Shown here: piece after piece, positions 11,031 to 21,349 of the stretch
Numbering within the stretch: the first letter of the stretch is position 1
How the letters are laid out: each line of letters starts with the position of its first letter
From: Siphonodentalium dalli
Taxonomy: Eukaryota > Mollusca > Scaphopoda > Gadilida > Siphonodentaliidae
Reading direction: 5' to 3'
NCBI GenBank assembly: GCA_032622095.1
Contig: CP136066.1
Coordinates: forward strand, 67,642,281 to 67,706,280
DNA: 64,000 bases
Translations under genes and position numbers: made by a program
Notes under the pieces: model-generated
Database searches by the model: none
The model's input: the letters and a program-made list of their open reading frames with translations, nothing else
What the model was told of the DNA's origin: nothing

Positions 11031-12380
11031 CCAACCGATGCCAATGCGATGTATTTTTACAACGGAAAAATTCCTATATCAGCGCCTACTTATGGCGACG
11101 ATTGTTTAACTTTCTTTGACAACAATCAAGTTTTGGCCAAACGTTGGCGAATCTCGTATGCAAATAAACCTGTGGTCAGTGTGATTACAAACATCCTAAA
11201 TATTATACCACACAACCAAACGGGATAATGAAATTGTCACCCTTGGAACCACGCAACTGGTTAAAGTATAACATTAGCGGGTGAATTGAAGTTTGCAGAG
11301 AGGTGGACTCATATTTAAAGTAGAACGGGATCAATCCATAAAAGATCGGATTAGAATGAAATGTCTACTAACATTTCGGAAGAATTGGTGGGACCGCCTT
11401 CCAAAATGGTTAAAATTAGCCACAGAGGAGAGGTTGAATTTAATTATTCTATTGAGAAAAGTTCCCAGTATGATCGGGTCACTGGCCGAGGTAAACCAGG
11501 CGAACATACGTTTAATCTAGGTGAACCCATATTCAACAACCCTTGTTCATATGGAAGTGTGCGCGAAATAATATGTATATTGACTCAATCGATGGTATAC
11601 AGGAAAAGGGCTGTGCTGGGATGCGATGGTTCCCCCTACCTCATGGGTAGTAGATTAGACTCTTGGCACGCTCTTTTACATGCTGTGGAATTTCGTTTGA
11701 TCAATATTCAGAATTTGAAAGCCATTGTGATGCTCTTCATGACAGTTCGCGATTAAATGATCCAGATGCAAGAACATTTGGAAATATATTATTAACTCCA
11801 GGGATGGGTCATATTGAACTCAATTTTACAAAATGTTTGTGTAAATTATTATGGGACATTCATCTGAAAGAATTGGCAGAGTTCATGAATTTTAAATAGC
11901 AGAAAGCTTTGGAATCCTGCATGAGAGCAAAAAATCACCATAAAGTGTGGCAGTTTCTACAAATATCGTTATATAGCATGGCCGATGAAATGTTGGTGCC
12001 TTTTGTTCGTCAGTCATCTGCCACTGGCGGCACAAGAAACTTCATTCAATGGTCTGCCAATGTAAAAAATCATAATTTTCAATTACATTTTGATATAACT
12101 CTTAATTACCTGTTTGCATGGCAATCTGTTTAGATCGTCGATTCGCCGTAATAATCACACCATGGCATATTCCGCTATTAACGCCCTTAAACCACTATGT
12201 TCTGGGTGCAATATGCCAAACTACCAGGATATATTACTGCGGGACATTAGTGGCCTTGTGCAAATGCCCGCTATAGTGCATTCGTTCATGGCTGACAACA
12301 TAGCGTTTTCCCAAAGTGGAAACATATCCCAGTGCGAGGATAAATTCAAAATTGAAATAGATAAATCTGCGCTGGTGTAA
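11031..12380 (+). pseudogene. Unidentified multi-frame ORF remnant
   Basis: Consecutive same-strand frames join into one protein-like series. 11031-11228 reads DANAMYFYNGKIPISAP to NILNIIPHNQTG; 11361-11640 continues to SMVYRKRAVLGCDGSPY. 11663-11899 has a C2H2-like spacing (CCGISFDQYSEFESHCDALH) and then LLTPGMGHIELNF. 11909-12133 has HHKVWQFLQISL and ADEMLVPFVRQ, and 12114-12380 has LFRSSIRRNNH. Repeated frame changes show it is decayed. It resembles a multicopy invertebrate ORF family whose function I do not know; I do not assign a domain name. Confidence 0.5.
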
Positions 12381-12556
12381 TTAAGACATTTAAGCCAAGT
12401 TCACTGTGGCCACGATTGGAGCAGGAACTAGCTAATATGTCCCACATTAGTGTAACTATAAATGCCGGTCGTGGCATGATTTTCTACGACGAATTACCTG
12501 TAAAACATACCAGGTCAACTTATTATCGCACCTTACTGTTACATTATTGTTTCCAG

Positions 12557-12611
12557 AGCTGGACGAAAAGATGACAGACGTTATTGATACGATAACCACT
12601 AAATGCCCCAG
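12557..12611 (+). CDS. Short exon (exon a) of an unidentified gene
   Basis: Bounded by 'tgtttccag' and 'ccccag|gtaatt'. It reads LDEKMTDVIDTITTKCP with the last codon split. The partial codon joins exactly in frame with the next exon at 12958 (AG|A = Arg), which supports both as real exons. Confidence 0.45.
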
Positions 12612-12957
12612 GTAATTTATATACTATATTTCGAATAAAACAACTATTATTGGTGTAAACAATTTCAAGCAACAACAAAGTGTGCATGTTATGTTTAGTG
12701 AAAATTTTCGCGTTCATATGTCTTCAATATATTCTTCAATCTATTTCCAAACCTCTTCAAAAATGTTAACACATAATAACATAAAATATATATGTTCATA
12801 ACTGTTTATAAAATATTGACCATTTAGATTCAAACGATAGATAAATGTTCAATGGAAATATTTTTGCTTTCAATAAATCTACCAACTAACGTAAATATTG
12901 ACTGAACTTTAAATAATTCAGTATATGTCAAAATATTTTTTACCTCTCAATTACAGA

Positions 12958-13082
12958 TACACAATTCGTGGCATAAAAACCGCCTCAGGGAAAGTATATG
13001 GCGCCGACCGCCAGATCGGGAGGCAACTTAATCTGGAGTCGTCATATAGTATGACGATCCATGGTAACAAAATTGTCAACAT
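12958..13082 (+). CDS. Exon (exon b) of an unidentified gene
   Basis: Starts after 'caattacag' and ends at a consensus donor (caacat|gtaagt). It reads YTIRGIKTASGKVYGADRQ followed by IGRQLNLESSYSMTIHGN. A related exon lies at 33882-33987 (SATGREWVYGSDYYVA), sharing the pattern 'A(S/T)G(K/R)..VYG(A/S)D'. The product is unknown. The paralogy suggests a TE-borne or duplicated gene. Confidence 0.5.
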
Positions 13083-13500
13083 GTAAGTGGATTTAATTTC
13101 AGAAACGTATGTTCAACTCCGTGACGTAGTATCCGCCGATCACAACTGGTATGTTTGGTACTGAATTTGGAACACAGGATACAAGTATTGACTCATTGTA
13201 ATTAAACATTTAAATTTAAATTGCCGAGAGAGGGCAAATAATGTCCCACAACTTTCAGATGAGATGAAAAACTGTCTTTTTGAAGTTCGATGATGTGAGT
13301 AAAATTAATTTATAATCGTACCATGGCGAACTCTACGAGGAATGAGTCTGTTCACACATATAAGAATAATTAGACAATATGAATGGAAGTAATTAAAACA
13401 TATACTGAGTCAGTGGCTCATATATTATTAACAATGACACTTATTATATCAACACGAGCAAGGTGTTACAATAATTATTGTTTCCTTTTCTATGCAACTA

Positions 13501-13633
13501 GACACACAAGCATACAAGCCGTGTAGACCCAGGCAGGGGCCACACAACTTCAGCAACTACTAGTAGCAGTATTTCACGCCCAGTTATTGCTGATACAAAT
13601 TTAGTTCTGTCGCCAGGACCGCTGCTCCGTGTG
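13501..13633 (+). CDS. Exon (exon c), paralogue of 34376-34498
   Basis: After 'atgcaactag' the frame reads THKHTSRVDPGRGHT and then a Ser/Thr-rich stretch to LSPGPLLRV, ending at a 'gttagt' donor. The exon at 34376 reads THKTTRVDPGKTGPS and ends in STTPLLRW at the same 'gttagt' donor. Conserved ends, donor and order relative to exon b at both loci make these paralogous exons. Confidence 0.5.
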
Positions 13634-13980
13634 GTTAGTTTTGAATTGTATTTTGAGTGATATCCTTACTTCAAATATTATTTTCTAGAAAAGTTGTGAG
13701 TTTCAGCATTGTAATCTCGCGGTAATTAGTAAATGGAAATCGATTCTTATCCCCTGATTTTATTAGCAATCGCAAAGGGTCTGTTTCATTTGACACCATC
13801 GTGTTTATTGAGTGAGAATTTTCCAAATTGACACCCTAACTTACCAACTGTCGTCAAATTGTAATATAAGGTAGCCATACGGTGACTGAGTATGGCAGTG
13901 TTCCAATCGATTATCATTTTCTATTTTATTAAAAATACGACAATTTTGAACTCTTTTATCATGCTTAAACATTCAATCAC
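13634..13980. other. Spacer
   Basis: No gene supported; AT-rich sequence between the exon-like pieces and the recombinase gene. Confidence 0.4.
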
Positions 13981-13991
13981 CAGCCCAATCA

Positions 13992-14705
13992 TTGCCTCAT
14001 ACCAGATTGAACAATATAGCTGATGGTGTCATCAAACAGAATGAAGGAGTATTGGAAGAGAATCAGAGATATGTTGGAGATGTAATGCGGCTTTCTGGAA
14101 CTGAAGCCAATGCAAATGTTGCTATTTACACAACATACAACAACCGCCCTCAAACAGGGTATGAGGCAGGGACGTAACTGTATCAGTATCAACAGAACAT
14201 GTAACTTCAAAACAATTTCCCTTATCACTTGATGTATGTACAAAACTATGCAGTAAAAGAAATTGCACACATGATATGGGCGAAAAATCATTGGAGTGAG
14301 ATCAGTTACCACTACACCACATCTGCCGTTCTGTAGAGGATAAGATCAACTATGGGCTTATAGAAAAAAATCAAGAATGACTTGGAAGAGAATCGACGAA
14401 ACAATGCCGAAACTCCTCCAGCCATAACCAGATTGAAGGAGTGGATGCCTCCAAGAACTCCAGATAAAGATGAAGACGACAGCAAAGAAATTACAGATAT
14501 ACAGACAGTGCAAGAAGATGACGCGGGAAACTGGTCCATGGAGACTCAGACACACGCTGGCGACAGCTATGAGGAAGTAACATTCAACTCCTCATCGGAA
14601 CCACAAGACACACCGGTGGAATACGTCAAAAGAAAAAGACTCGACGACATCCATAAAGATGCACACAGCCAGATGCGACCTATAATGAGATACAGCATAC
14701 TCTGA
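13992..14705 (+). pseudogene. N-terminal region of the tyrosine-recombinase-like gene, frameshifted
   Basis: Two open frames, 13992-14177 (GVIKQNEGVLEENQRYV) and 14382-14705. The second is Glu/Asp/Thr-rich (LEENRRNNAETPP, MPPRTPDKDEDD). An extra A near 14366 relative to the second copy at 16.1 kb puts a stop in front of the second frame. The frame also lacks 123 nt (41 codons) present in that copy. Downstream to 14820 the text SDDSIPPAPKKKRTSNEK gives a basic nuclear-localisation-like patch. It probably forms the disordered N-terminus of the recombinase ORF that follows. Confidence 0.55.
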
Positions 14706-14843
14706 CGATTCGATTCCTCCTGCACCTAAAAAGAAAAGAACAAGCAACGAAAAGATGGTGACTCCAGATCCAGATATACAATGTATAAATGATATCCTAG
14801 TTCCAAGTAAATACCCTGTTATTGTTCAAGCGACAAGGATCTT

Positions 14844-15866
14844 GTGCAAGTACAATCGAAAACGAACAGATACAATAATCCTTCGCTTGCTTTGAAACTT
14901 GGACATCAGCTCAAGAAAGGTGCACGAGTCAAGAGGACAGACTCTCTTATGTCAAGCAATCCTGATGGAGCTAAGGACGCTGAAGACTTCCTGGAAGTTA
15001 TACAAAATGAATGGGAAGATAAAGTGTCAAGTCCAGCATTGCAAACAGTGGTATCAAACAGACTAAACAAAGGGCAGGTTCTCCCTATAACAGACGAAAT
15101 CATGAAATTCCAAGCGTACTTACAGAAAATGAGTGACTTGAACAAAAGTACCCTTAACGAAGCATTTTCCAAATCACATTGGGAAACATTGAGTCAGATA
15201 ACATTGGCAGACATTGTGCTATTCAACAGGCGGAGAGGAGGGGAGACCGAAATAATAACAGTTGACCAATACAAAAACAAAACAGTTAAGTCTTCAACCT
15301 TGAAGGAGATAGAAGACTCGTTCAGTCCATTGGAAAAGGCATTATGTGCGATGTTTTCCAGAGTTGAAATACGAGGGAAAAAGGGGCGTACTGTTCCTGT
15401 GCTAATTACAAAGCGGTGTGAGCAGAGCATCGATTTGTTGCTAATATTCCGAACGGAAGCAGGAGTTCATGATGAAAATCCTTATGTTTTCGCTAGATCA
15501 AATTTCGATTCACGAAATTCCATCAGAAGTGCTGACGTTATGAGGAGGTTTTCTAAAGAAGCAAATTTAAAATTTCCTGGTTCGATAACCAGCACAAAGT
15601 TAAGGAAACATGTAGCGACCGTGTCACAGATATTGAACCTCAGCAAGCAGGATTTGGAAACTATGGCAGAGTTCATGGGTCACGACATGGAAGTGCATAA
15701 AACATTTTACCGTCTGCCACAGGAGACAATACAAGTTGTCAGGATGGGTAGATTATTACATGCGTTTGACCAAGGCACTGTAGGAAAGTATAGCGGGGAA
15801 TCGCTCGATGAAATACCTGTGGAAGACACAGACTATGTGGAAGAAGGTAATTTCATCTATACTTAA
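14844..15866 (+). CDS. Tyrosine-recombinase-like protein, C-terminal 340 residues
   Basis: A long open frame matching the multicopy animal proteins that carry a tyrosine recombinase/integrase fold. Residues 1-100 form a helical core-binding-like part (LALKLGHQLKKGA). VLFNRRRGGET near residue 126 is the first Arg box. TSTKLRKHVATVSQ near 249-262 fits box II with Arg254, although the usual His three positions earlier is Thr. FMGHD at 277-281 gives His280, and HKTFYR at 285-290 places the candidate nucleophile at Tyr289. The likely role is DNA strand exchange of a Crypton- or DIRS-like element, or a domesticated relative. The upstream reading frame is disrupted, so the start is uncertain; the C-terminus looks complete. 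Confidence 0.68.
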   Translation: MQVQSKTNRYNNPSLALKLGHQLKKGARVKRTDSLMSSNPDGAKDAEDFLEVIQNEWEDKVSSPALQTVVSNRLNKGQVLPITDEIMKFQAYLQKMSDLNKSTLNEAFSKSHWETLSQITLADIVLFNRRRGGETEIITVDQYKNKTVKSSTLKEIEDSFSPLEKALCAMFSRVEIRGKKGRTVPVLITKRCEQSIDLLLIFRTEAGVHDENPYVFARSNFDSRNSIRSADVMRRFSKEANLKFPGSITSTKLRKHVATVSQILNLSKQDLETMAEFMGHDMEVHKTFYRLPQETIQVVRMGRLLHAFDQGTVGKYSGESLDEIPVEDTDYVEEGNFIYT

Positions 15867-16059
15867 AATTGACTTTGAACCTTACAGCATTATTGGCCTA
15901 CGATGAACTTTTGGCATCATAATTTTCAAAAGTGGCATACATTTTATGACACCAACATGATGAGGTAATATTTATAATAAAAACTATTCAACATTGAAAT
16001 CAATTTCTTCCAGTGAATCAGCATCATTACAAAATCATTTACAGAAAATTGAAGAAAAA

Positions 16060-16834
16060 AATCATTGGTGTGAGATCAGTTACCACTACACCACATCTGC
16101 CGTTCTGTAGAGGATAAGATCAACCATGGGCTTATAGAAAAAATAAAGAATGGGCGGATCTTCTCTACAAAGTATGAGCCAAACGCAAATAAAATGTTTG
16201 CGCCACATGTCTTCGCCAACGCACCTCCAGACGAATCCAAGATGAGCGGGGATAGATGGAATATTCATAATCTGGACTTGGAAGAGAATCGACGAAACAA
16301 TGCTGAAACTCCTCCAGCCATAACCAGATAGAAGGAGTGGGTGCCTCCAAGAACTCCAGATAAAGATGAAGATGACAGCGAAGAAATTACAGATATACAG
16401 ACAGTGCAAGAAGATGACGCGAGAAACTGGTCCATGGAGACTCAGACGGTGATACACGCTGGCGACAGCTATGATGAAGTAACATTCAACTCCTCATCGG
16501 AACCACAAGACACAACGGTGGAATACGTCAAATGAAAAAAGACTCGACGACATCCCTGAAGATGCACACAGCCAGATGCGACCTATAATGAGATACAGCA
16601 CAGACTGACGATTCGATTCATCCTGCACCTAAAAAGAAAAGAACAAGCAAGGAAAAGATGGTGACTTCCCAGAGGAAATCATTATTCCAACATAATGATA
16701 GCGATCAAGATAGCGTGGTATTTTCAGGGGACGACCGGATGTCAAACTTGGGGATGACCAGCCTAGAATTGAAAGAATTTGAGAGCTCCTTCGAAGATAT
16801 TTTTGACATTTAATAAAGCCTACGGGCAAAAAAA
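16060..16834 (+). pseudogene. Second copy of the recombinase 5' part with poly(A)-like end
   Basis: From 'gagatcagttaccactacac' this aligns with 14298-14740. It holds an extra in-frame segment at 16153-16275 (123 nt; text includes NGRIFSTKYEPN and HVFANAPPDESK). A TAG replaces a Leu codon at about 16329, and another stop truncates the acidic region at 16533. After KKRTSKEKMVT the sequence departs from the first copy and ends ESSFEDIFDI-stop, then 'aataaagcctacgggc' and a 12-A run. This end looks like a polyadenylated transcript, so a retrocopy of an alternative transcript is possible. Confidence 0.6.
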
Positions 16835-16993
16835 AAAAATAATAAGGTCCGAGGGTTGATTAGAGGGCGTATCATATCATGATTTTCTAGTTTGAACCCC
16901 CGTTTTAACGATTGTATTGCCCCGGCGTAACGTGACGTTGCAAATTGTTGTACGACCACGTGTACTTTTTAAAAGTTCAGATAATTTTTCAAA

Positions 16994-17368
16994 ATGGCAG
17001 CACGTGCACCACCACATTTTTGGACCAGGAGAATGAATCCACAGGCCTACCAGTGGCTATTAATACAAGACCTGGTCGGACCCGCCAGCCAGTGGCCTTA
17101 TGAAATCAGACGGCTTTTTTGGACACGGAATTTGAGGCATTTTGATATACTGATTTTATCGGCATTTGTGTGGGTCAATGGACTTGACCCTACTATATTC
17201 TTACAGTGGGTGTACATGAACTTTTTGTGCGCCACTGCACAAGATTTTGCGCATTTAAGCAGACTGTTTCAGTATTATGGTCAAGGGAGGACATATATAC
17301 TGTATGCATGGAACACTATATCCCGCCGCTATGATTATTTGGACGGTATCGCCAGAATGCATGAATAA
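16994..17368 (+). CDS. Unknown 124-residue protein, Trp/aromatic-rich
   Basis: ATG in a good context (tcaaaATGG) opens an intact frame: MAARAPPHFWTRRMNP, then WLLIQDLVGPASQWPYEIRR, LFWTRNLRHFDIL, SAFVWVNGLDPTIFLQW and a tail YILYAWNTISRRYDYLDG. Two further family members lie in the window: a broken one at about 37030-37347 (SAFVWVNGLDP, YRLYAYNV, YQYLDGT) and the last codons at 5005-5095. The repeated occurrence suggests a mobile-element or fast-duplicating family. No known domain is recognised. It is followed 300 bp later by another small ORF (17668). Confidence 0.5.
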   Translation: MAARAPPHFWTRRMNPQAYQWLLIQDLVGPASQWPYEIRRLFWTRNLRHFDILILSAFVWVNGLDPTIFLQWVYMNFLCATAQDFAHLSRLFQYYGQGRTYILYAWNTISRRYDYLDGIARMHE

Positions 17369-17530
17369 TAATGTATTATAAATCATCTATGGCTTATGGT
17401 TAAAACAACATTTTTGTGCCAGCTTATGTAGGACCACATTAAGGTATTTGTGTATATATATAATAAGTAGTATCAATATATAATAAGTCGTATCATCCCT
17501 CTTAACTGACAGTAATGCTGAATAGGTCAC

Positions 17531-17627
17531 TCGTCGGTTCTTTTGTGATAGTTACTCAGGTTCCCAAAAACTGTGATAAAGTTACCCAGGTTGTGGGAAT
17601 TGTGATAAAATTACCCAGGTTAACGAA
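17531..17627. repeat. Short tandem repeat, about 30-bp unit, three copies
   Basis: Three consecutive units of the form 'tgtgataaagttacccaggtt' (with changes) plus 8-9 variable bases. It lies at the left edge of the block absent from copy A; 'tgtgata' also closes that block on the right. Confidence 0.6.
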
Positions 17628-17667
17628 ATCTCGTTTGTACATCACGTGTCCTTTTTGCGTATTAAAA

Positions 17668-17951
17668 ATGGCGGCTTCCATTCAATTCACTGAGGACGCT
17701 CTGCTGTCAAAACTTGAAAGTTTCGATATTTACAAATATGTCCTCAAAGGGGAGGGAAATACTGAATGATGCCATGAGGGTTATAAAGGGTTCAGGTGGA
17801 CCACTCATGGACAAAATCATTCCATTGGAACCGTTTGTCCCCTACACATGTGTGTATAAGGCTAAGTGGGTCGCCCGCTATGTTCACTATTGTCGAAGCG
17901 GTGAAAATTGTCAACGTTGCTGCGGCGGACAGGGTCAATGCAGCGATGGTT
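17668..17951 (+). pseudogene. Small Cys-rich-tailed ORF, one frameshift
   Basis: ATG in good context (aaaaATGG) reads MAASIQFTEDALLSKLES, then FDIYKYVLKGEG, and stops at 17767. The +1 frame carries on in a protein-like way (EILNDAMRVIKGSGGP, LEPFVPYTCVYKAKWVARY) to a Cys-rich end (CRSGENCQRCCGGQGQC) and stop. This suggests one frame disruption near 17750. Family unknown. It is paired with the 124-residue ORF just upstream; at the related 36.5-37.3 kb locus a SAM-like start occupies the neighbouring position instead. Confidence 0.4.
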
Positions 17952-18409
17952 AGATCTATAATTAAGAAGTTGTGATAAGTGCACCAAATGGCGCAGAATA
18001 CCGGAGGGCTTCCCCCAAACAGCTGATTTATTTTTGCAAATGATTTATCTTACTTGTCGTACATGCTACTATTGCTAGAAAATGTCATAGCTGGTCACTT
18101 TGAACATCAACAATATGCATTTGCAATAACTACTTCGAATGCGACTCAATTGATGTACATGGGCGGTTCGAGAATGATATTATAAAGGTGTACGATACTT
18201 AACACTGAGAGGCATGTAAATGTAACTCAAACATCTACGCGTGCCTAAACACTAGTTCTAGTAAAGTTCAAAGTCTTGATATTTTTCATGTTTTTATTTC
18301 TGTATTTGTTTTACATTTATGTTTGATAACCAGACGATAAACATCGTTATATCAATAAAAATGCATTTAAAAAATTATTTTTTAACAAACTTTTCAACCA
18401 ATAACCTGC

Positions 18410-19025
18410 ATGGATTGTTGAAAATATTCCTCATGTACACGGGCGAAAAAAATGACTGAATAATTACAGAATCATATTGGTCAATTTAATTCACATAATA
18501 TTATCCTGCTTTATCCACTGACAAGACATTTGGTGGCGCCGACACCGACTATTATTCGGCCCCACTGCCTCGAAAATCATTACCTAGCATTCAAAGGTAG
18601 AAACGAGACACCACGTGACATTAAAATGGTAATATGTCTCTTTCAGTACCATTTAGTCACGAAGAGTAAATCTGTTGGGTAATTAGCCTCAAAAGAAAAA
18701 CATCATAGACCATTTGTAGTTCAGCATCAGGAATATATATCCACGTCAAGTGCGTTCTTGGGCGACTATGTTATCACGACCGCCGTCGTTACCTGACAAA
18801 CTGAATAATTTAGCGACACAGAAAAGAGCGTTCCATGTTATTTTATTCCTGATATGGTAGTAATAAAGAGCGTTTATTTCAATGTTGAGCGCAAGCAATT
18901 CAAAATCACACAAACACCTGAAAAAAAGCCTGGGACAACGGAAAGTATTTATCAAAGCATACGAAGCCGGCATATCAATATTTTGTTTATTGATAAGCCT
19001 ATCGTATACATCTACCAAGTTATAA
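18410..19025 (+). promoter_or_regulatory. Promoter-like repeat module P5, copy 2
   Basis: Closely matches 5770-6425, including 'gagacaccacgtgacatt' (CACGTG), 'agaaaagagcgttccatg' and 'ttgtttattgataagcctat'. It is followed after about 90 bp by the short exon at 19114. Regulatory role inferred from the 21.35 kb copy. Confidence 0.55.
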
Positions 19026-19113
19026 TTAAACTTTGAATAATAGTGTTAGCAAAGTGTGTGCACCGATTGCAAATATCGAGCTTTTGTGTTCAGTTGTTGC
19101 AATATATTTTTCA

Positions 19114-19255
19114 GGAAATGGATGATACGTGCACAAATTGCAAAATTGATACAATTAATGCGACCATTAATATACGTCGAACAAACATAAGAGTGTATGT
19201 TTATCCCAGTCCTTGGGGACAATTCGGCCAGTAATCGACACGAATAACAAGCTGG
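19114..19255 (+). CDS. Short first-exon-like ORF
   Basis: After 'tatttttcag' the frame reads EMDDTCTNCKIDTINATIN then IRRTNIRVYVYPSPWG, with a stop shortly before a donor (caagctg|gtaagt). An ATG (MDDTC) follows the acceptor directly. The 'I.ATIN' core is loosely like NITINVY in the MULE first exon at 21907, which has the same promoter-like module upstream. The in-frame stop suggests the copy is no longer functional. Confidence 0.35.
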
Positions 19256-19800
19256 TAAGTATCAATAACTCAGAATTGACTAAAATAGAAAGCCCTTCAG
19301 AATGTTCATGGGGAAAATGTATGAACAACACTAGACAAGCACAATTTGGCGCTCCTGTGCTATTCGTATCGTAAGACTGATAAATTTGGATAAATTTGAC
19401 ATTCTTCTTGAAACATACTCTTGTGTGCCAAATAGCAGGGTGAAAATATATATTGCAAGGCGAAAAAAAAGTGTGTGCTGGAAACATAAAAAAAATGAAC
19501 AATTATTTGTGTAGACTTGAGTATTTATAAACTTAAGTATTCACAATCCATGTACTACAAATTGTGCGAGCTCGGGAAAAATGTGACACCAGTATGTCTA
19601 CATGGCCTGTGTGTAACATCTCGATTGAAAAATAAAGTTTCTAATAATTACGTAATTCGTTGGTAGCGTAAGGTTACCTTATAGTACACAGAATCAGTAG
19701 TATCAGTGCAGCATTCGGCAAAGCTCGGTATTCACCGTAAAATGATAACCCTGGTTCTGATAAAGTTTGAACGACTATCATTTTACAACAACAACTTAAA

Positions 19801-19914
19801 ATGGCGACCAACGACGAAGTCTTAAATATTTTTACAACATCGATTTACAACAATGATGACGATGATTTAGAAGACTCGCCATTGGTCTTTTTATTGCCAG
19901 CTTTGTATGTTTAA
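19801..19914 (+). CDS. 37-codon ORF (copy B of 7342-7467)
   Basis: Same start and frame as copy A (MATNDEVLNIFTTSIYNN), ending three codons earlier at TAA. Retention of the frame in both copies is weak evidence that it was coding. See copy A for the possible identity. Confidence 0.3.
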   Translation: MATNDEVLNIFTTSIYNNDDDDLEDSPLVFLLPALYV

Positions 19915-20173
19915 TTTATTTTATGAACGGGGGTGTGAAGTTGGAATTCCCCAAAGTGGACACTCCCGCAACAGACCATCTAGCCACGTCCCTGAGCGGG
20001 TTCAAACATCTCCCTGACTAGTATTGAATATTCACAGAACCATGCATATGGACGATGTGATTATCTAGTCGCATGCGTGCCGACTTGAAATCTAGGATGA
20101 CTCCTTTTGTGTAACTTTTTGCTCCACGGATCTGTGTGGAACATGCCATTCAAATTGACCACTTGTCCTCACC

Positions 20174-21345
20174 CGTAACCACAAAAAAGCTAATCATCTC
20201 AATATTCCATACTCCCTTTGCTGACCTTGGGTCAACTTGGTTTTGAACACCGATCAGTCTACATCACTTTAGCAATCATGGGGCAAAGTGAATCAGAATG
20301 TTCCACACGGTCGTAAACATGTGACTTGCCACCCTATATATGGTCTTTCACATGTGTATGTTCATTCAAACACAACTGGAAATATGTCAAAGCCACAATT
20401 CGATCGAGAATCTTTCCAAAAGAGACAGAAGGAGATCAAAGTAAGATTATTTAGCCTCATACACGCTTGGGTTATTTGTTTTCATTGGACAAAAGTGCAA
20501 TAATTTTCTTTGAACTAAATGTCAAAAAAGCAAATAATAGATTATTGTTTCGAAATCGTACCTCAAACTAGAGATACAGAACGTCAAAACTGAATGGATT
20601 CCGTTGCGTTTCGTATTGCTGACTTACCGGTCAAAAATTCTCAACTGGCAGTTACACAACCAACACGATTAACTCGGCCAACAATTTCTTTTAAAAATCT
20701 TTGTTCACTCCCCATCACATATACTGTTTATCTAATACATCTTCATCAGTGAAAAATAATAAATTCTTTAATCTCAATAATAAATGTTTACTTATAATAT
20801 CGTTTATAAATAACAATTGTAATAAGTAGACATGCTGCCAGTTATTGTCAGTTTCCTGCGCACGCCATTTTACATAAATATTATAGCTCAATCTTGGAGT
20901 ATCATTTTGTATGATCCGGTGTACATTAATCTTTTATAAGTGGAATTCCAGGGGTATTTACGAACAGTTGCGAACAGGCAAACGGACATGCATATAGACC
21001 GCTCCTATACCCTTTAATATATACAGATATACATGTAAATACAAAACAAATTGTCTTGCGGGTGAAGCATCTTGCAGACATTTATCACAAAGTGATGAAC
21101 AGAGCGTGAAACTCGTGTTGAGAGACATGCCGTTTGTTAAATTAATTTAAACACAGAATGAGATCGGATTAATAGTCAATGAGCGATACGTGTTTCAGTG
21201 AAGTTTAGTGAAGATCGGATGAGGGATGCGACCTGTATGTTGTGCCAAAGGAAATTGTTGACGGACGGACACAAACCCATGACAATAGCTCACTTTATGT
21301 TGCAACGTTGAGCTAAAATCTACCCCCCCCCCCCCCCATCAAGCC
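20174..21345. other. Spacer with one possible small exon
   Basis: No clear gene. An ATG at 20384 opens MSKPQFDRESFQKRQKEIK directly before 'gtaaga', which could be a first exon, but nothing else supports it. A 15-C run lies at 21323-21337, next to the start of promoter-like copy 3. Confidence 0.35.
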
Positions 21346-21349
21346 AATA

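Larger units (their letters stand above)
17275..20173. repeat. Segmental duplication, copy B (partner 5005-7722)
   Basis: Matches copy A in order: end of the 124-residue ORF, spacer, promoter-like module, short exon, 41-codon ORF, and a GC-richer block ('gtgaagttggaattcccca'). Copy B is longer by 17549-17973 and lacks about 74 nt inside the short exon and about 40 nt at 7105-7190. Matches stop at 'accacttg' in both. Confidence 0.8.
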
